A stretch of 40,984 nucleotides of DNA, taken from Mariaggregatimicrobium sp964498785 (GTDB lineage: Bacteria > Zhuqueibacterota > Zhuqueibacteria > Thermofontimicrobiales > Thiofontviventaceae). The stretch covers positions 1-40,984 of the forward strand of contig CAZCJL010000059.1 in the NCBI GenBank assembly GCA_964498785.1, read 5' to 3'. The position numbers and the translations under genes are program-made. Below are positions 33,110 to 40,932 of the stretch, piece by piece (the stretch's first letter is position 1; every line of letters starts with the position of its first letter). The notes beneath the pieces are model-generated. The model saw nothing but the letters and a program-made list of their open reading frames with translations, was not told where the DNA came from and did no database searches.

Positions 33110-34432
33110 ATGTGTTTCAGAACCACGGTTATTTTCGTATCATTTTTATTTGTATTTATTATTTCATGCAATCAGTCATCTGAGTTCAACACCACGGAAA
33201 CAGTGGATCAAATTACTGAATCCGCGGAGACGACCGTTACTCCTCCGCCTGTTATAAAAACCGGAAAACTAAGGTACGGCGAAACGCTATCCTTAATTTT
33301 GCACAAACACAACATCGATTCTAAATTGGTTGCAAACATTATTTCTCAATTCAGAGAAGTGTATGATGTCCGCCGAATGCGGGCACACGATGACTATACC
33401 ATTGCCACCGATTCTTCGGGTACATTTCAAAAATTCAGTTACAAACCCTCTCTGGAACGTGAATACATTGTTGAAATAAATGAAGCCGGCGAACTCACGG
33501 CACGGGCGAATGAAATAAATTTAGTCAGGAAAATCAGAAACCTGCAGGGTAAAATTAAAACCACGCTGTACGACGCGATCCTGGAATCAGGCGAGACGCC
33601 TGAATTACTGGTGGCGATCAGTGATATTTTTCAATGGGATGTTGATTTTTTCATTGATCCCCGCGTGGACGATTCATTTAAAATCGTGTTCGAAGCATTT
33701 TATCTTCCCGCGGATTCAAGTGAACCGGCGTCTGCCGGCGAAAAATTCGTTCGCTACGGAAAGGTACTCGCCGCGCAATATGTCTTACAGGGCGAGGATT
33801 TGACCGCAATCTATTTTGACAATTCCCCGAAAGACGATGGCTATTACACGCCCGAAGGCGAGTCATTCCAAAAAACGTTCCTCAAATCGCCGCTCAATTA
33901 TCGGCGCATCAGCTCCTATTTTTCGTATGCACGCAAACACCCGATCCTTAAAATCGTTCGTCCCCATTACGGCGTCGACTTTGCCGCGCCAACCGGCACG
34001 CCGGTTTCTGCGGCTGCTGATGGTGTGATCATCAAAAAGGGATATGACAAAGGAATTGGGCGGTTCATAAAAATTCGCCATAAAAATCCACGTTTTGTAA
34101 CCCTTTACGGCCATTTGAGCCGGTTTGCCACAGGTATGGCTGAAGGAATATCTGTCAAACAAAAGGACGTCATCGGCTATGTTGGCTCCACGGGACTGGC
34201 AACCGGGCCGCATTTGCATTACACGTTTTACGAGAATGGCCGCCCTATTAATCCGTTGAAAATTAAAAACACCTCCGGCGATCCCATAAGCTCAGAAAAT
34301 CTGCAAAAATTTGAAAATGTTTTAAGCGACATGCTCGCCCGTCTTGAAGACCTGGACGGTCTGCATATACCGCTGGTACAAAACCAGGCGCAATATATTC
34401 ATTTCAACAGATATTGCATTAGCGAACGATAG
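33110..34432 (+). CDS. M23 family metallopeptidase, lipoprotein
   Basis: About 440 residues from the ATG at 33110 (a TTG at 33098 overlaps the GAGAGGG binding site). The hydrophobic leader ends in a lipobox-like FIISC, so it is probably lipid-anchored in the periplasm. Residues 45-240 resemble the OapA/LysM-like region of cell-wall endopeptidases (LRYGETLSLILHKHNID). The LytM/M23 domain follows with zinc ligands in HYGVDFAAP and the catalytic HLHY of GPHLHYTFYENG, plus VTLYGHLS. Such enzymes cut peptidoglycan cross-links during growth or division, or activate amidases when degenerate; here the ligands are present, so it should be active. It stands alone ahead of the tRNA. Confidence 0.92.
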   Translation: MCFRTTVIFVSFLFVFIISCNQSSEFNTTETVDQITESAETTVTPPPVIKTGKLRYGETLSLILHKHNIDSKLVANIISQFREVYDVRRMRAHDDYTIATDSSGTFQKFSYKPSLEREYIVEINEAGELTARANEINLVRKIRNLQGKIKTTLYDAILESGETPELLVAISDIFQWDVDFFIDPRVDDSFKIVFEAFYLPADSSEPASAGEKFVRYGKVLAAQYVLQGEDLTAIYFDNSPKDDGYYTPEGESFQKTFLKSPLNYRRISSYFSYARKHPILKIVRPHYGVDFAAPTGTPVSAAADGVIIKKGYDKGIGRFIKIRHKNPRFVTLYGHLSRFATGMAEGISVKQKDVIGYVGSTGLATGPHLHYTFYENGRPINPLKIKNTSGDPISSENLQKFENVLSDMLARLEDLDGLHIPLVQNQAQYIHFNRYCISER

Positions 34433-34448
34433 AAACGCAAAAAAAATC

Positions 34449-34477
34449 TTGACTCTAAACCAAAATTTTTGTATAAT
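34449..34477 (+). promoter_or_regulatory. Promoter of tRNA-Arg
   Basis: TTGACT (34449-34454), a 17-base spacer and a perfect TATAAT (34472-34477), 16 bases before the mature tRNA start. Confidence 0.85.
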
Positions 34478-34493
34478 TGGAGACTTACCAATT

Positions 34494-34567
<74 letters not shown>

Positions 34568-35008
34568 CCCAACATAAACAACAACTTAAGCCTGCTTTTT
34601 TAGCGGGTTTTTTTATTGGGTGCTTATAGAACGATCTGCCAGTCTTGAAGGCCGATGCAAAGAGCAATCCGCCTCAGGCCGATAGGTCGAAGGTTCGAAT
34701 CCTTCCGGGCGTACCCAACATAAACAACAACTTAAGCCTGCTTTTTTAGCGGGCTTTTTTATTGGGTGCTTATAGAACGATCTGCCAGTCTTGAAGGCCG
34801 ATGCAAAGAGCAATCCGCCTCAGGCGGATAGGTCGAAGGTTCGAATCCTTCTGGGCGTACCCATCATAAACAATAACTTAAGCGGGCTTTTTTATTGGGT
34901 GCTTATAGAACGATCTGCCAGTCTTGAAGGCCGATGCAAAGAGCAATCCGCCTATATTTGTGCCATATGGCATTAACTCAGGCGGATAGGTCGAAGGTTC
35001 GAATCCTT
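34568..35008 (+). repeat. Three tandem ~146-bp units carrying the tRNA-Arg 3' end
   Basis: The T-arm start GGTCGAAGG recurs at 34539 (tRNA), 34685, 34831 and 34989: spacings 146, 146 and 158. Each unit holds the post-tRNA spacer, a terminator hairpin, a conserved block of about 60 bases (TTGGGTGCTTATAGAACGAT onward), a palindrome ATCCGCCTCAGGCGGAT and the tRNA 3' end. Unit 3 lacks 13 bases of the terminator stem, has 25 extra bases inside the palindrome, and its final tRNA copy stops at 35008 before the acceptor strand. There is no 5' acceptor strand in any unit, so they are not tRNA genes. From 35009 to 35191 I see nothing further. Confidence 0.92.
34588..34614 (+). terminator. Intrinsic terminator of tRNA-Arg
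   Basis: AAGCCTGC (34588-34595) pairs with GCGGGTTT (34603-34610), followed by more T residues: a standard rho-independent hairpin 20 bases past the tRNA. An improved copy (AGCCTGC/GCGGGCT) is in the second repeat unit at 34735-34760; the third has lost the left arm. Confidence 0.8.
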
Positions 35009-35191
35009 AACAGATAAAAATCAATCAACCTAAAATGAATAAGAGCGCCCCTGCCTCTTTATTGCTTATATGCAGCAGGCACATATTTTATAGTGAGTTT
35101 CCACCCCCTTTTTATGCATCAAAATCAGGAGAAAAATGAACTCTCCCCAAAATGCCTGATCAATTTTTTCCAATTTTTTACAGAAATGTTA

Positions 35192-35220
35192 TTGACTTAT
35201 TGCAAATATTTTTATATATT
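35192..35220 (+). promoter_or_regulatory. Orphan sigma70-type promoter
   Basis: TTGACT (35192-35197), 17 bases, TATATT (35215-35220): the same boxes and spacing as the MFS and outer-membrane protein promoters. No protein gene follows on this strand; a terminator-like hairpin lies about 60 bases further on. Confidence 0.6.
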
Positions 35221-35226
35221 ATGCTA

Positions 35227-35322
35227 CCACGTTTTTTTCTAACCTGCTTGTAAGAAAGTGTATCGTTAAAGGAATGATCTATGAAAAGCCAGTGACGAGC
35301 TCCCCGCCTTCGCTGGCTTTTC
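35227..35322 (+). ncRNA. Candidate small RNA or leader transcript
   Basis: Predicted from the promoter at 35192-35220 to the hairpin GAAAAGCCAG (35283-35292) / CTGGCTTTTC (35313-35322), a 10-bp perfect stem whose right arm contains the T-run. The transcript would be about 95 bases. It includes AAAGGA and a five-codon frame MKSQ-stop at 35281, probably chance. CCTGCTTGTAA-A/G-AAAGTG occurs at 35243 and again at 35328 just past the hairpin. No known RNA family recognised. Confidence 0.4.
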
Positions 35323-35443
35323 ACTATCCTGCTTGTAAAAGTGGGCTTTTTCATTGGATGATTTTTGAAGTGCAATCCGCGCGGGACAGGAATCCGGTTA
35401 ATTCTATGGTTATGAACTCGGGCGACATTTGAATATCTTACAC

Positions 35444-36709
35444 TTACTCCACTCCCAATACCTTAAAGACTGCGTTAATCGGATCAGCCTACATCATCAA
35501 ATTAAATTTTGCAAACAAGTCTGGCGGAACAGTTGCCATTTTCGTCATATCGCTGGCCGGGAGCAGTATTTTTTTCGCGCCGCTATCTGCGGCAATCTGC
35601 AGAACATCGCCGAGATTCTGAGCGCCGATGATGGCGCCGCCGATACTCATCGATCCCGGGACGATCATTTGTGGCAGCAATGGTTTTTCCAAAATTCCGG
35701 AGACCAGGGAAATAAATATTGCAAGCTCTAATCCAAATACATTGCCGACACCATTCAAATCAGAGCCTTTCAAATGGATTTCAAAATCAGAATAGTGAAC
35801 ACTTTGTGAGATGCGCGAAAGATTCGCTTTCATGTAATTGATCGCTTCTTTTAATTCTTCACGAATGCCACTCCCGCTGACTGTACGCTTTACTGCAATT
35901 GTATCCCGTTGATTTAAATCCTTTCCCAAACTAAAATGCTTTTGAATTGCATCGGTATAAGTTCGCCTGCGCATCTCCCGCATCCACTCAGCGAGATAGT
36001 CGCTGATAAAACCGTATTCATTCGTAATTAATTCAGACCGTAATTTTGGTACTTCCCAACCCGGAAGATAGTGATGAAATCAGTCAAAAAATGCAGTGTC
36101 TGCCATTGCCGGCGGGAATGGTGAAAATAAATGGGAGGTCTTCACAATATTTTCGATTGAGCCGTTGATATTGCCCACCAGGACCATAGAAGCATTCGCA
36201 TTGATATGCTCTTTTGCCCGTGCAAATGAACCATTTGCCATATATCCTTTCATTATCTGAATGCCATCTTTATCCCGAAACTTAATCCCGGCAACCTCAT
36301 CGAACGCCACAACATCCCACAATCCAACCATTTTTGACGCCATATTGTAGAATAAATCAGCGACAGTGGTTTGACCGCCAGATATTAAGATTGCATTCGG
36401 AGAAATCTCATCATAAACATAGGACTTGCCCGTTCCACGCCATCCCAGTTCACAAATATTAAAATTATTCTCGACAAAAGGAATTAGCCGCGCGATTATA
36501 TGCCATTTCGCGTTTTCTTTTAGATTTGTCGGTTCTATGCCCACGCTGCGGATTAAAATATCAATCCATTCTTCAAGTGTGAAATGTTCTCTGTCATCAA
36601 ATAACTCCTGCATATCCATCCCCGGCATCTGGAGGGGTTTAAGCTCTTCCAGGATGAACGGCGAATCTTTTGATCCCTCTTCATAAAAATAATTAATCGT
36701 CAATGACAA
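35444..36709 (-). pseudogene. brxL: Decayed brxL (BREX Lon-like protein), truncated with stops and a deletion
   Basis: Reads in one frame as BrxL, the Lon-related AAA+ protein of BREX phage defence. Segment 1 (36709-36083) has FILEELKPLQMPGMD, Walker A GWRGTGKS, VVAFDEVAG and TSHLFSPFPPAM, ending AFFD. An in-frame TGA at 36082-36080 replaces an expected Arg, and reading resumes FHHYLPGWEVPKLR. After RTVSG near 35875 some 150-200 residues are missing, rejoining at IREELKEAINYMKANLSR and the Lon-like PGSMSIGG and SGAKKILLP. A TAG at 35488-35486 interrupts FAKFNLMM; the frame continues ADPINAVFKVLGVE to a TAA at 35446-35444. The N-terminal ~200 residues are absent. No other BREX gene is present. 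Non-functional. Confidence 0.9.
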
Positions 36710-36999
36710 AGAGCTTTCAAATTTTTGAGGTTCTCAATTATTCCGGCTAAAGTATGGACGTGTACCGGAAAAACTGTTATTTTTTCAAATGCTCCGGCAT
36801 TACAGGTGAAGTGTGTCCAACAAAGAACATGGCACGATTTATTAGTCAGATCTCGCGATATCATTCATGATAACGCGAGTCAGAACAATCTGATTTTAAG
36901 CAAAGTTTGTCCGATTTATTGAAAAATGTATTCTAAAAATTTTTGGTACTACGTTTTTGTCTGATTGCCTGGTTTATGAATTATTCAGGTTAGATACTT
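36710..36999. other. Gene-free stretch between two pseudogenes
   Basis: 290 bases where the missing start of brxL would be expected. One minus-strand reading (FEKITVFPVHVHTLAGIIEN) is open for about 40 codons up to the brxL break, but I could not match it to BrxL or another family. Probably degraded coding sequence. Confidence 0.4.
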
Positions 37000-37273
37000 A
37001 TGTTATAAAAATTCTAAATGCGTAATATGTGCTGTGAGTTACATATTGCTCAAACCTGCCAATATCATGAAACAGCCCCATAATTTCGGCAAACACCGTT
37101 TGTTCCTCTGTCAGAGACAGAGCTTTTGCTAACGCCACAATCTATTCGCATACTTTCAAAGAATAAATAATTTTTATTTTAATGGCATCGCGGACATGGC
37201 CGTTATTGGCTTTAAACGTTTGAACGTAATTATTAAACCAGGCCTTTAAATCCTGTACTAAATTTTAATTCAT
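37000..37273 (-). pseudogene. N-terminal fragment of an HD-domain phosphohydrolase
   Basis: From an ATG at 37273 one frame reads MN-stop-NLVQDLKAWFNNYVQTF, then VRDAIKIKIIYSLKVCE-stop-IVALAKALSLTEEQ and FAEIMGLFHDIGRFEQYV. This is the start of an HD-domain hydrolase with the metal-binding HD in LFHDIGRFEQ. Stops are TAA at codon 3 and TAG at 37144-37142. Similarity ends soon after FEQYV and the frame closes at 37000, so the C-terminal half is gone. It lies directly upstream of the brxL relic on the same strand. Confidence 0.75.
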
Positions 37274-37299
37274 GCTTAATAGTTCCGGTTCAGTTTTCA

Positions 37300-38370
37300 T
37301 TAGACATTAAAACGAAAATTTAAAATATCACCGTCATTTACAATGTAGTTTTTGCCTTCCAGGCGAAATTTTCCATTCTCCTTAACAGCTTTTTCTGAAC
37401 CTAAATCCACTAAATGCTGGTATGAAAAACACTCGGCACGTATAAAACCACGCATTAAATCAGTGTGGATGACACCTGCTGCCTGCATTGCATTGTATCC
37501 GCTGTGAATATTCCAGGCACGGACTTCATCTTCTCCTACAGTGAAGAAACTGATATATCCTAAAATTTTATATGCCATTCTCGTGAGACACACGCGGGCA
37601 GACTCCATGATTCCCATATCTTCCATAAACATCTGAATCTCCTGCTCATCATTTAATCGGGAGAGTTCCATTTCAAATGTACCAGCAAATTCAACAATTT
37701 CGTTCGACGCGCTTATTTCGGAGAGCAGCGCTTTATTTTTTCCAAAATTTGATTCTGCAGAATTCAAAATAACCATTAATGGCTTTTGTGTTAGGAATTG
37801 CAGACCACGAATCGCTTTTTTCTCATCTTTGTACAGCTCAAGCTCGCGTATGGGTTTTTCATCATTTAAATGATCCCGGATTTTATGCAGGACTTTTTCT
37901 TCAATCACGGTATCGTATGTTTTTTTGCCGCGCTTATTTCCCCACTCTATCCGTTCAAACCGACGTTCAGTAAGCACCATATCGGATAAAATCAATTCCA
38001 TATTAATCTGCTCAAGGTCTTTCAATGGGGTCGGCTCTCCGGCAACTCCCTCAGAAAAATTGCGAAGCACAATAGCCAGCGCGTCCATATTTTTCATTGA
38101 TTGAAACATATCCTGGGAAAGAGTGGGAATATCTGACGATTTCTCTGTCATCCCGGGGAAATCCATTATCTCCAACGTTGCATAAGTCGTTTTTTTCGGC
38201 TGATACATTACAGACAATCTAATCACGCGGTCGTCGCCAACATCAACAACTGCCAGATTTGCCTCATTCCTGGTGTTTGAATACGCTGATACTGTAATAT
38301 GTGATTTCGTGAGTGCGTTAAATATCGTCGTTTTTCCGGAGTTAGGCAAACCGAGTAAACCAATCTTCAT
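37300..38370 (-). CDS. YchF/Obg-like P-loop ATPase with TGS-type C-terminus
   Basis: About 356 residues from the ATG at 38370, set by GAGGATGG (an ATG at 38376 lies inside that site). The G domain has the P-loop GLPNSGKTT (about 6-14), switch region with TTYATLEIMDFPGM (DxPG) and a coiled-coil segment around 130-200. The base-recognition motif is ILNSAE rather than NKxD, as in YchF/OLA1, which prefers ATP. The C-terminal third matches the YchF TGS domain (SFFTVGEDEVRAWNIHSG, AAGVIHTDLMRGFIRAE, VNDGDILNFRFNV). It binds ribosomes and tunes stress translation in other bacteria. It differs enough from standard YchF to be a divergent paralogue. It lies 48 bases behind the HNH gene. Confidence 0.85.
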   Translation of the reverse strand: MKIGLLGLPNSGKTTIFNALTKSHITVSAYSNTRNEANLAVVDVGDDRVIRLSVMYQPKKTTYATLEIMDFPGMTEKSSDIPTLSQDMFQSMKNMDALAIVLRNFSEGVAGEPTPLKDLEQINMELILSDMVLTERRFERIEWGNKRGKKTYDTVIEEKVLHKIRDHLNDEKPIRELELYKDEKKAIRGLQFLTQKPLMVILNSAESNFGKNKALLSEISASNEIVEFAGTFEMELSRLNDEQEIQMFMEDMGIMESARVCLTRMAYKILGYISFFTVGEDEVRAWNIHSGYNAMQAAGVIHTDLMRGFIRAECFSYQHLVDLGSEKAVKENGKFRLEGKNYIVNDGDILNFRFNV

Positions 38371-38418
38371 AACCATCCTCTTTTGTAATCATTTTCTGAA
38401 TCTAATCAACTAAATGTA

Positions 38419-38724
38419 TCAGGAATCACCTTCATCTTTTTTTAGATTTTTTAATAGTATATCAACTGGCGTATAATATTTTTTCTCGACATTGCATGTT
38501 TTGCAACAAGGCGCCACATTGCCCCGTGTCGATTTTCCTCCGCGGGCAATGGGTACGATATGATCCATGGTGAGTTCTTCTACCGGACACTTTTTTTTAC
38601 AGTAATAGCAGATTCCCTTGTTGATCTCGTTTTTCCACCATTGGGTTTTTCGCAATTCCCGTGCTTTTGCCTTTTCTCTGGCAACATGTTTTGGATCTTT
38701 TTCAAAATTTATCCAGTCAGACAT
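38419..38724 (-). CDS. Small HNH endonuclease family protein
   Basis: 101 residues from the ATG at 38724, which follows CAGGAAAC; a longer frame to 38772 lacks a start signal. The HNH/His-Me finger core is LTMDHIVPIARGGKSTRGNV with Asn and His metal ligands. Two zinc knuckles, CYYCKKKCP and CCKTCN, hold the fold. A basic helical amino end (HVAREKAKARELRKTQWWK) could bind DNA. Such stand-alone HNH proteins are common and of unknown role; some are mobile. It probably shares a message with the YchF-like gene, and the MITE-like copy 2 lies just upstream. Confidence 0.85.
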   Translation of the reverse strand: MSDWINFEKDPKHVAREKAKARELRKTQWWKNEINKGICYYCKKKCPVEELTMDHIVPIARGGKSTRGNVAPCCKTCNVEKKYYTPVDILLKNLKKDEGDS

Positions 38725-38789
38725 TGTGTTTCCTGTTTTAATTAGACTGGAGTGAGTCGCTCCTGTGCGCATCAGGTGTATTTATACGA

Positions 38790-38969
38790 TTCACTGCAAT
38801 GCACAAACAACGTATCCCGCAACTACAGGTTCGCAGGAAAAACCCGTGCGGAGGTTTAAACAGCGATACAATATGATTATAAAGAAGTGTATCGATATAC
38901 GAGCTATTTCATTTTTAAAAACCTTCGCATGGGTAGTTCTTGGACAGTCTGTAACAGCGTTGCACTCCA
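38790..38969. mobile_element. MITE-like hairpin element, copy 2
   Basis: Same plan as 19521-19703: left-side GGAAAAACCCGTGCGGAGGTTT, a variable AT-rich middle with GTGTATCGATATA (copy 1 ATGTATCAATATA), right-side AAAAACCTTCGCATGGGTAGTTC and an end TGCACTCC. Inner arms ACCCGTGCGGAGGTTT and AAACCTTCGCATGGGT pair with two mismatches. More diverged than copy 1. It accounts for most of the 333-base gap between the HNH and terpene-synthase-like genes; the remainder to 39057 is AT-rich without recognisable features. Confidence 0.65.
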
Positions 38970-39057
38970 GCCATTAATAAATCCAATAATTTTAAATAGA
39001 AGTATATACACTCTGATGATTGAAATAAGTTTCCAATTTATTTCAATTTGAAGTAAT

Positions 39058-40341
39058 TCAATGCCAATCGAATCCCATTTTTAACAGCGCTGAAAAAACC
39101 GATCGCGCCCCAACTTTTTGCGTTTTTTGAGAACGATAGCTTTGTTTTAATTTATCCGTTAAATTATCAAAAGACTCATAAGTTAACGGGAAATATATTT
39201 TAATCCGGTTCAGATATTCGTCAGAATAAAATTGGCGATTTTTGGCAATGGCTTCCATTACTAAAAACTCACAATTATTAATGATCAGATCGATCAATTT
39301 TCCGTGATTATCCCGGGAAAGATGCATTAACGTTACACGACGGATAAAATTTAATAACTTATTTGCTAATGAATCCAGAGGGTAGTGATGCGCTAATTGC
39401 GAATATATCGTCATCTGTCCATGTTTATAATCTTCGGAAACATCCTGAATGTCATCTGCGAATTGCAGAAAAGCGCCAAAACCAAATGAAAAATCCGCTT
39501 CTGGCGGTGATAATTGTCCGCGGATTAAATACCCGTCTGCCAGCACAGACGTCCCTCCCTTTTCCAGGCTTATATCCAGAATATTCAAATCATAAGGAAC
39601 TGAGTAATTTCGCTGTTGAATCAAGCTTCGAATCTGGGCATTATAAATCGACAACATACTTTGAAATACACCGGGGAATTTTTTTCTGGGAAAATGATCT
39701 TCGATCATCGACACCAATCGATACAATTTTTCCTGATAATCGGTCTCACGAACACAATTACTTCCCTCCAGCCAATACTTCAGTTTCAGTTTTATTTCCA
39801 ACTTTTCTTCAAGAAAAAGATTCGGATCATCTAAAATATTATCTGTGTAAGGGTATAACAGGCTGTATGCAAAAACCGGAATTGTACATTCCACTTTTTC
39901 TTTCATGTAATGTTGTAATGCATTCATGATCCAGACGTTTCGCATCGCCTGATAAACATTCGCGGGCGTCATTGCAGTATCAAACGTTTCGACCAGTCGG
40001 ATAAATTCTTTTGAAGACCTGCTAAACCCGGGTGAAAACTCACGATCCAGACCAATCCCGGTTAAATGCGATATTTTTTCTAAATGTGGTTTTGCAATTT
40101 TAGCCCGTTCCTGATTTACACTGTCTCCCGCCTGTGCATGCTCGCTATTAAATTGGTGAAGCCGTTTAATCAACTGTTCAAGTTCAGTGGCGATGTTCAT
40201 CTGCTCCGGTTCGGTATACTGCCGTTTTAATCGCGGCATGCACGTATTACTTTCCCACCAAATCCGGGCATACTTTTGTGTTAAGTTTTGAATTAGATGT
40301 TCCAGCGGACCGAGCAGATCTGAAAAATATTTTTCATTCAT
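39058..40341 (-). CDS. Class I isoprenoid synthase-like protein (divergent terpene/prenyl synthase)
   Basis: 427 residues, all-helical. Two Asp-rich blocks sit at the spacing of an isoprenoid-synthase fold: DNILDDP (Asp167, Asp171, Asp172) and FADDIQDVSED (Asp296, Asp297, Asp300), each preceded by hydrophobic helices (PVFAYSLLYPYT and FGFGAFLQF). In trans-type synthases these motifs bind magnesium and diphosphate. The rest does not resemble standard IspA/IspB or squalene synthase. There is no signal peptide. A 95-residue protein gene lies 27 bases upstream under a clear promoter. No isoprenoid pathway neighbours. Fold class moderately sure; substrate and product unknown. Confidence 0.65.
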   Translation of the reverse strand: MNEKYFSDLLGPLEHLIQNLTQKYARIWWESNTCMPRLKRQYTEPEQMNIATELEQLIKRLHQFNSEHAQAGDSVNQERAKIAKPHLEKISHLTGIGLDREFSPGFSRSSKEFIRLVETFDTAMTPANVYQAMRNVWIMNALQHYMKEKVECTIPVFAYSLLYPYTDNILDDPNLFLEEKLEIKLKLKYWLEGSNCVRETDYQEKLYRLVSMIEDHFPRKKFPGVFQSMLSIYNAQIRSLIQQRNYSVPYDLNILDISLEKGGTSVLADGYLIRGQLSPPEADFSFGFGAFLQFADDIQDVSEDYKHGQMTIYSQLAHHYPLDSLANKLLNFIRRVTLMHLSRDNHGKLIDLIINNCEFLVMEAIAKNRQFYSDEYLNRIKIYFPLTYESFDNLTDKLKQSYRSQKTQKVGARSVFSALLKMGFDWH

Positions 40342-40368
40342 TCAAATTTAATTTACAATTTATCGGAT

Positions 40369-40656
40369 TTATTCCTGCCCAATCCATTTTTCCAGGCTAT
40401 CGATTATTTTTTTCGCCTGATCAATGCTGGATATGTTAAATTTGGATTGTTGCATGTATTGGCCTCTTATCTTTCGATAACGACGGATTGTAAACCGAAT
40501 CGGGCTGTAAGATTCCTTTGCCGCTTCCCACTGCTGATATTTAAATATGATGGTCGTCCATGCGCCTTTTGTCAAAACCTGTTTATCAAGCTCTTTTACG
40601 ATTAAAATGTCATTCTCTTCATAATTAATGGTAATGTCTTCGATAGATGCAGCCAT
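40369..40656 (-). CDS. Small protein of unknown function
   Basis: 95 residues, no signal peptide or membrane segment. The centre is basic and strand-like (TTIIFKYQQWEAAKE, PIRFTIRRYRKIRGQYMQQ), and the end is a helix (IDQAKKIIDSLEKWI). The layout of strands followed by one helix recalls small nucleic-acid-binding proteins of the PC4 type, but I cannot confirm it. GAGGAG lies 7 bases before the ATG and a good promoter is at 40701-40729. It is the first gene before the terpene-synthase-like gene. Compact and well expressed in design, so likely real. Confidence 0.7.
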   Translation of the reverse strand: MAASIEDITINYEENDILIVKELDKQVLTKGAWTTIIFKYQQWEAAKESYSPIRFTIRRYRKIRGQYMQQSKFNISSIDQAKKIIDSLEKWIGQE

Positions 40657-40700
40657 TCACATACTCCTCGCGATTTGTTCTCTAAAATTAAATAAATGCT

Positions 40701-40729
40701 AATGTACGATAATTTCAGATAAATGTCAA
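40701..40729 (-). promoter_or_regulatory. Promoter of the small-protein/terpene-synthase-like operon
   Basis: On the minus strand TTGACA (40729-40724), a 17-base spacer and TACATT (40706-40701), about 45 bases before the ATG at 40656. Confidence 0.65.
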
Positions 40730-40752
40730 ATAGAAAAAAATGTTTTTGAATG

Positions 40753-40860
40753 AATATCCACACCCCCCTCTTGTAAACGTGGAATGTCGGTCTGCCATTT
40801 ATTATTCCGATTTTTTAAATGATAATTTGGATCCTCATAATACATTCGCTCCAGTAAAAG
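40753..40860 (-). pseudogene. Relic of an M19 (membrane/renal) dipeptidase gene
   Basis: A 36-codon stretch reads LLLERMYYEDPNYHLKNRNN followed by KWQTDIPRLQEGGVDI, matching the early conserved block of bacterial M19 dipeptidases (usually DTLLRMY...VDLPRLREGGVDAQFF). A TGA precedes it four codons upstream, and similarity ends abruptly after GVDI, 24 bases before the promoter of the next gene. The zinc-binding DGHxD that should precede it is gone. It lies between the right window-end repeat and the small-protein promoter. Confidence 0.7.
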
Positions 40861-40932
40861 ATAACAAATTCAAAAAACCGCCTGCAAGTTCGGAACATAG
40901 AAACTTAAAACCTGCAGGGATATGCAGAAAAC

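Noticed and set aside
34813..34829. A suppressor or selenocysteine tRNA with TCA anticodon
   Set aside because: No 5' acceptor strand, C instead of U before the anticodon, and the copy in unit 3 is interrupted.
34568..35008. CRISPR array
   Set aside because: Only three long units with no variable spacers, each containing tRNA and terminator sequence, and no cas genes.
35444..36709. Two separate working genes for AAA and protease halves
   Set aside because: Both halves are in the same frame, joined by clearly homologous sequence through a TGA, and much of BrxL is missing.
38765..38977. A 70-codon plus-strand open frame
   Set aside because: It lies within MITE-like copy 2, lacks a ribosome binding site and shows no protein-like composition.
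39363..39929. 188-codon plus-strand open frame
   Set aside because: Antisense to the terpene-synthase-like gene, with no ribosome binding site.
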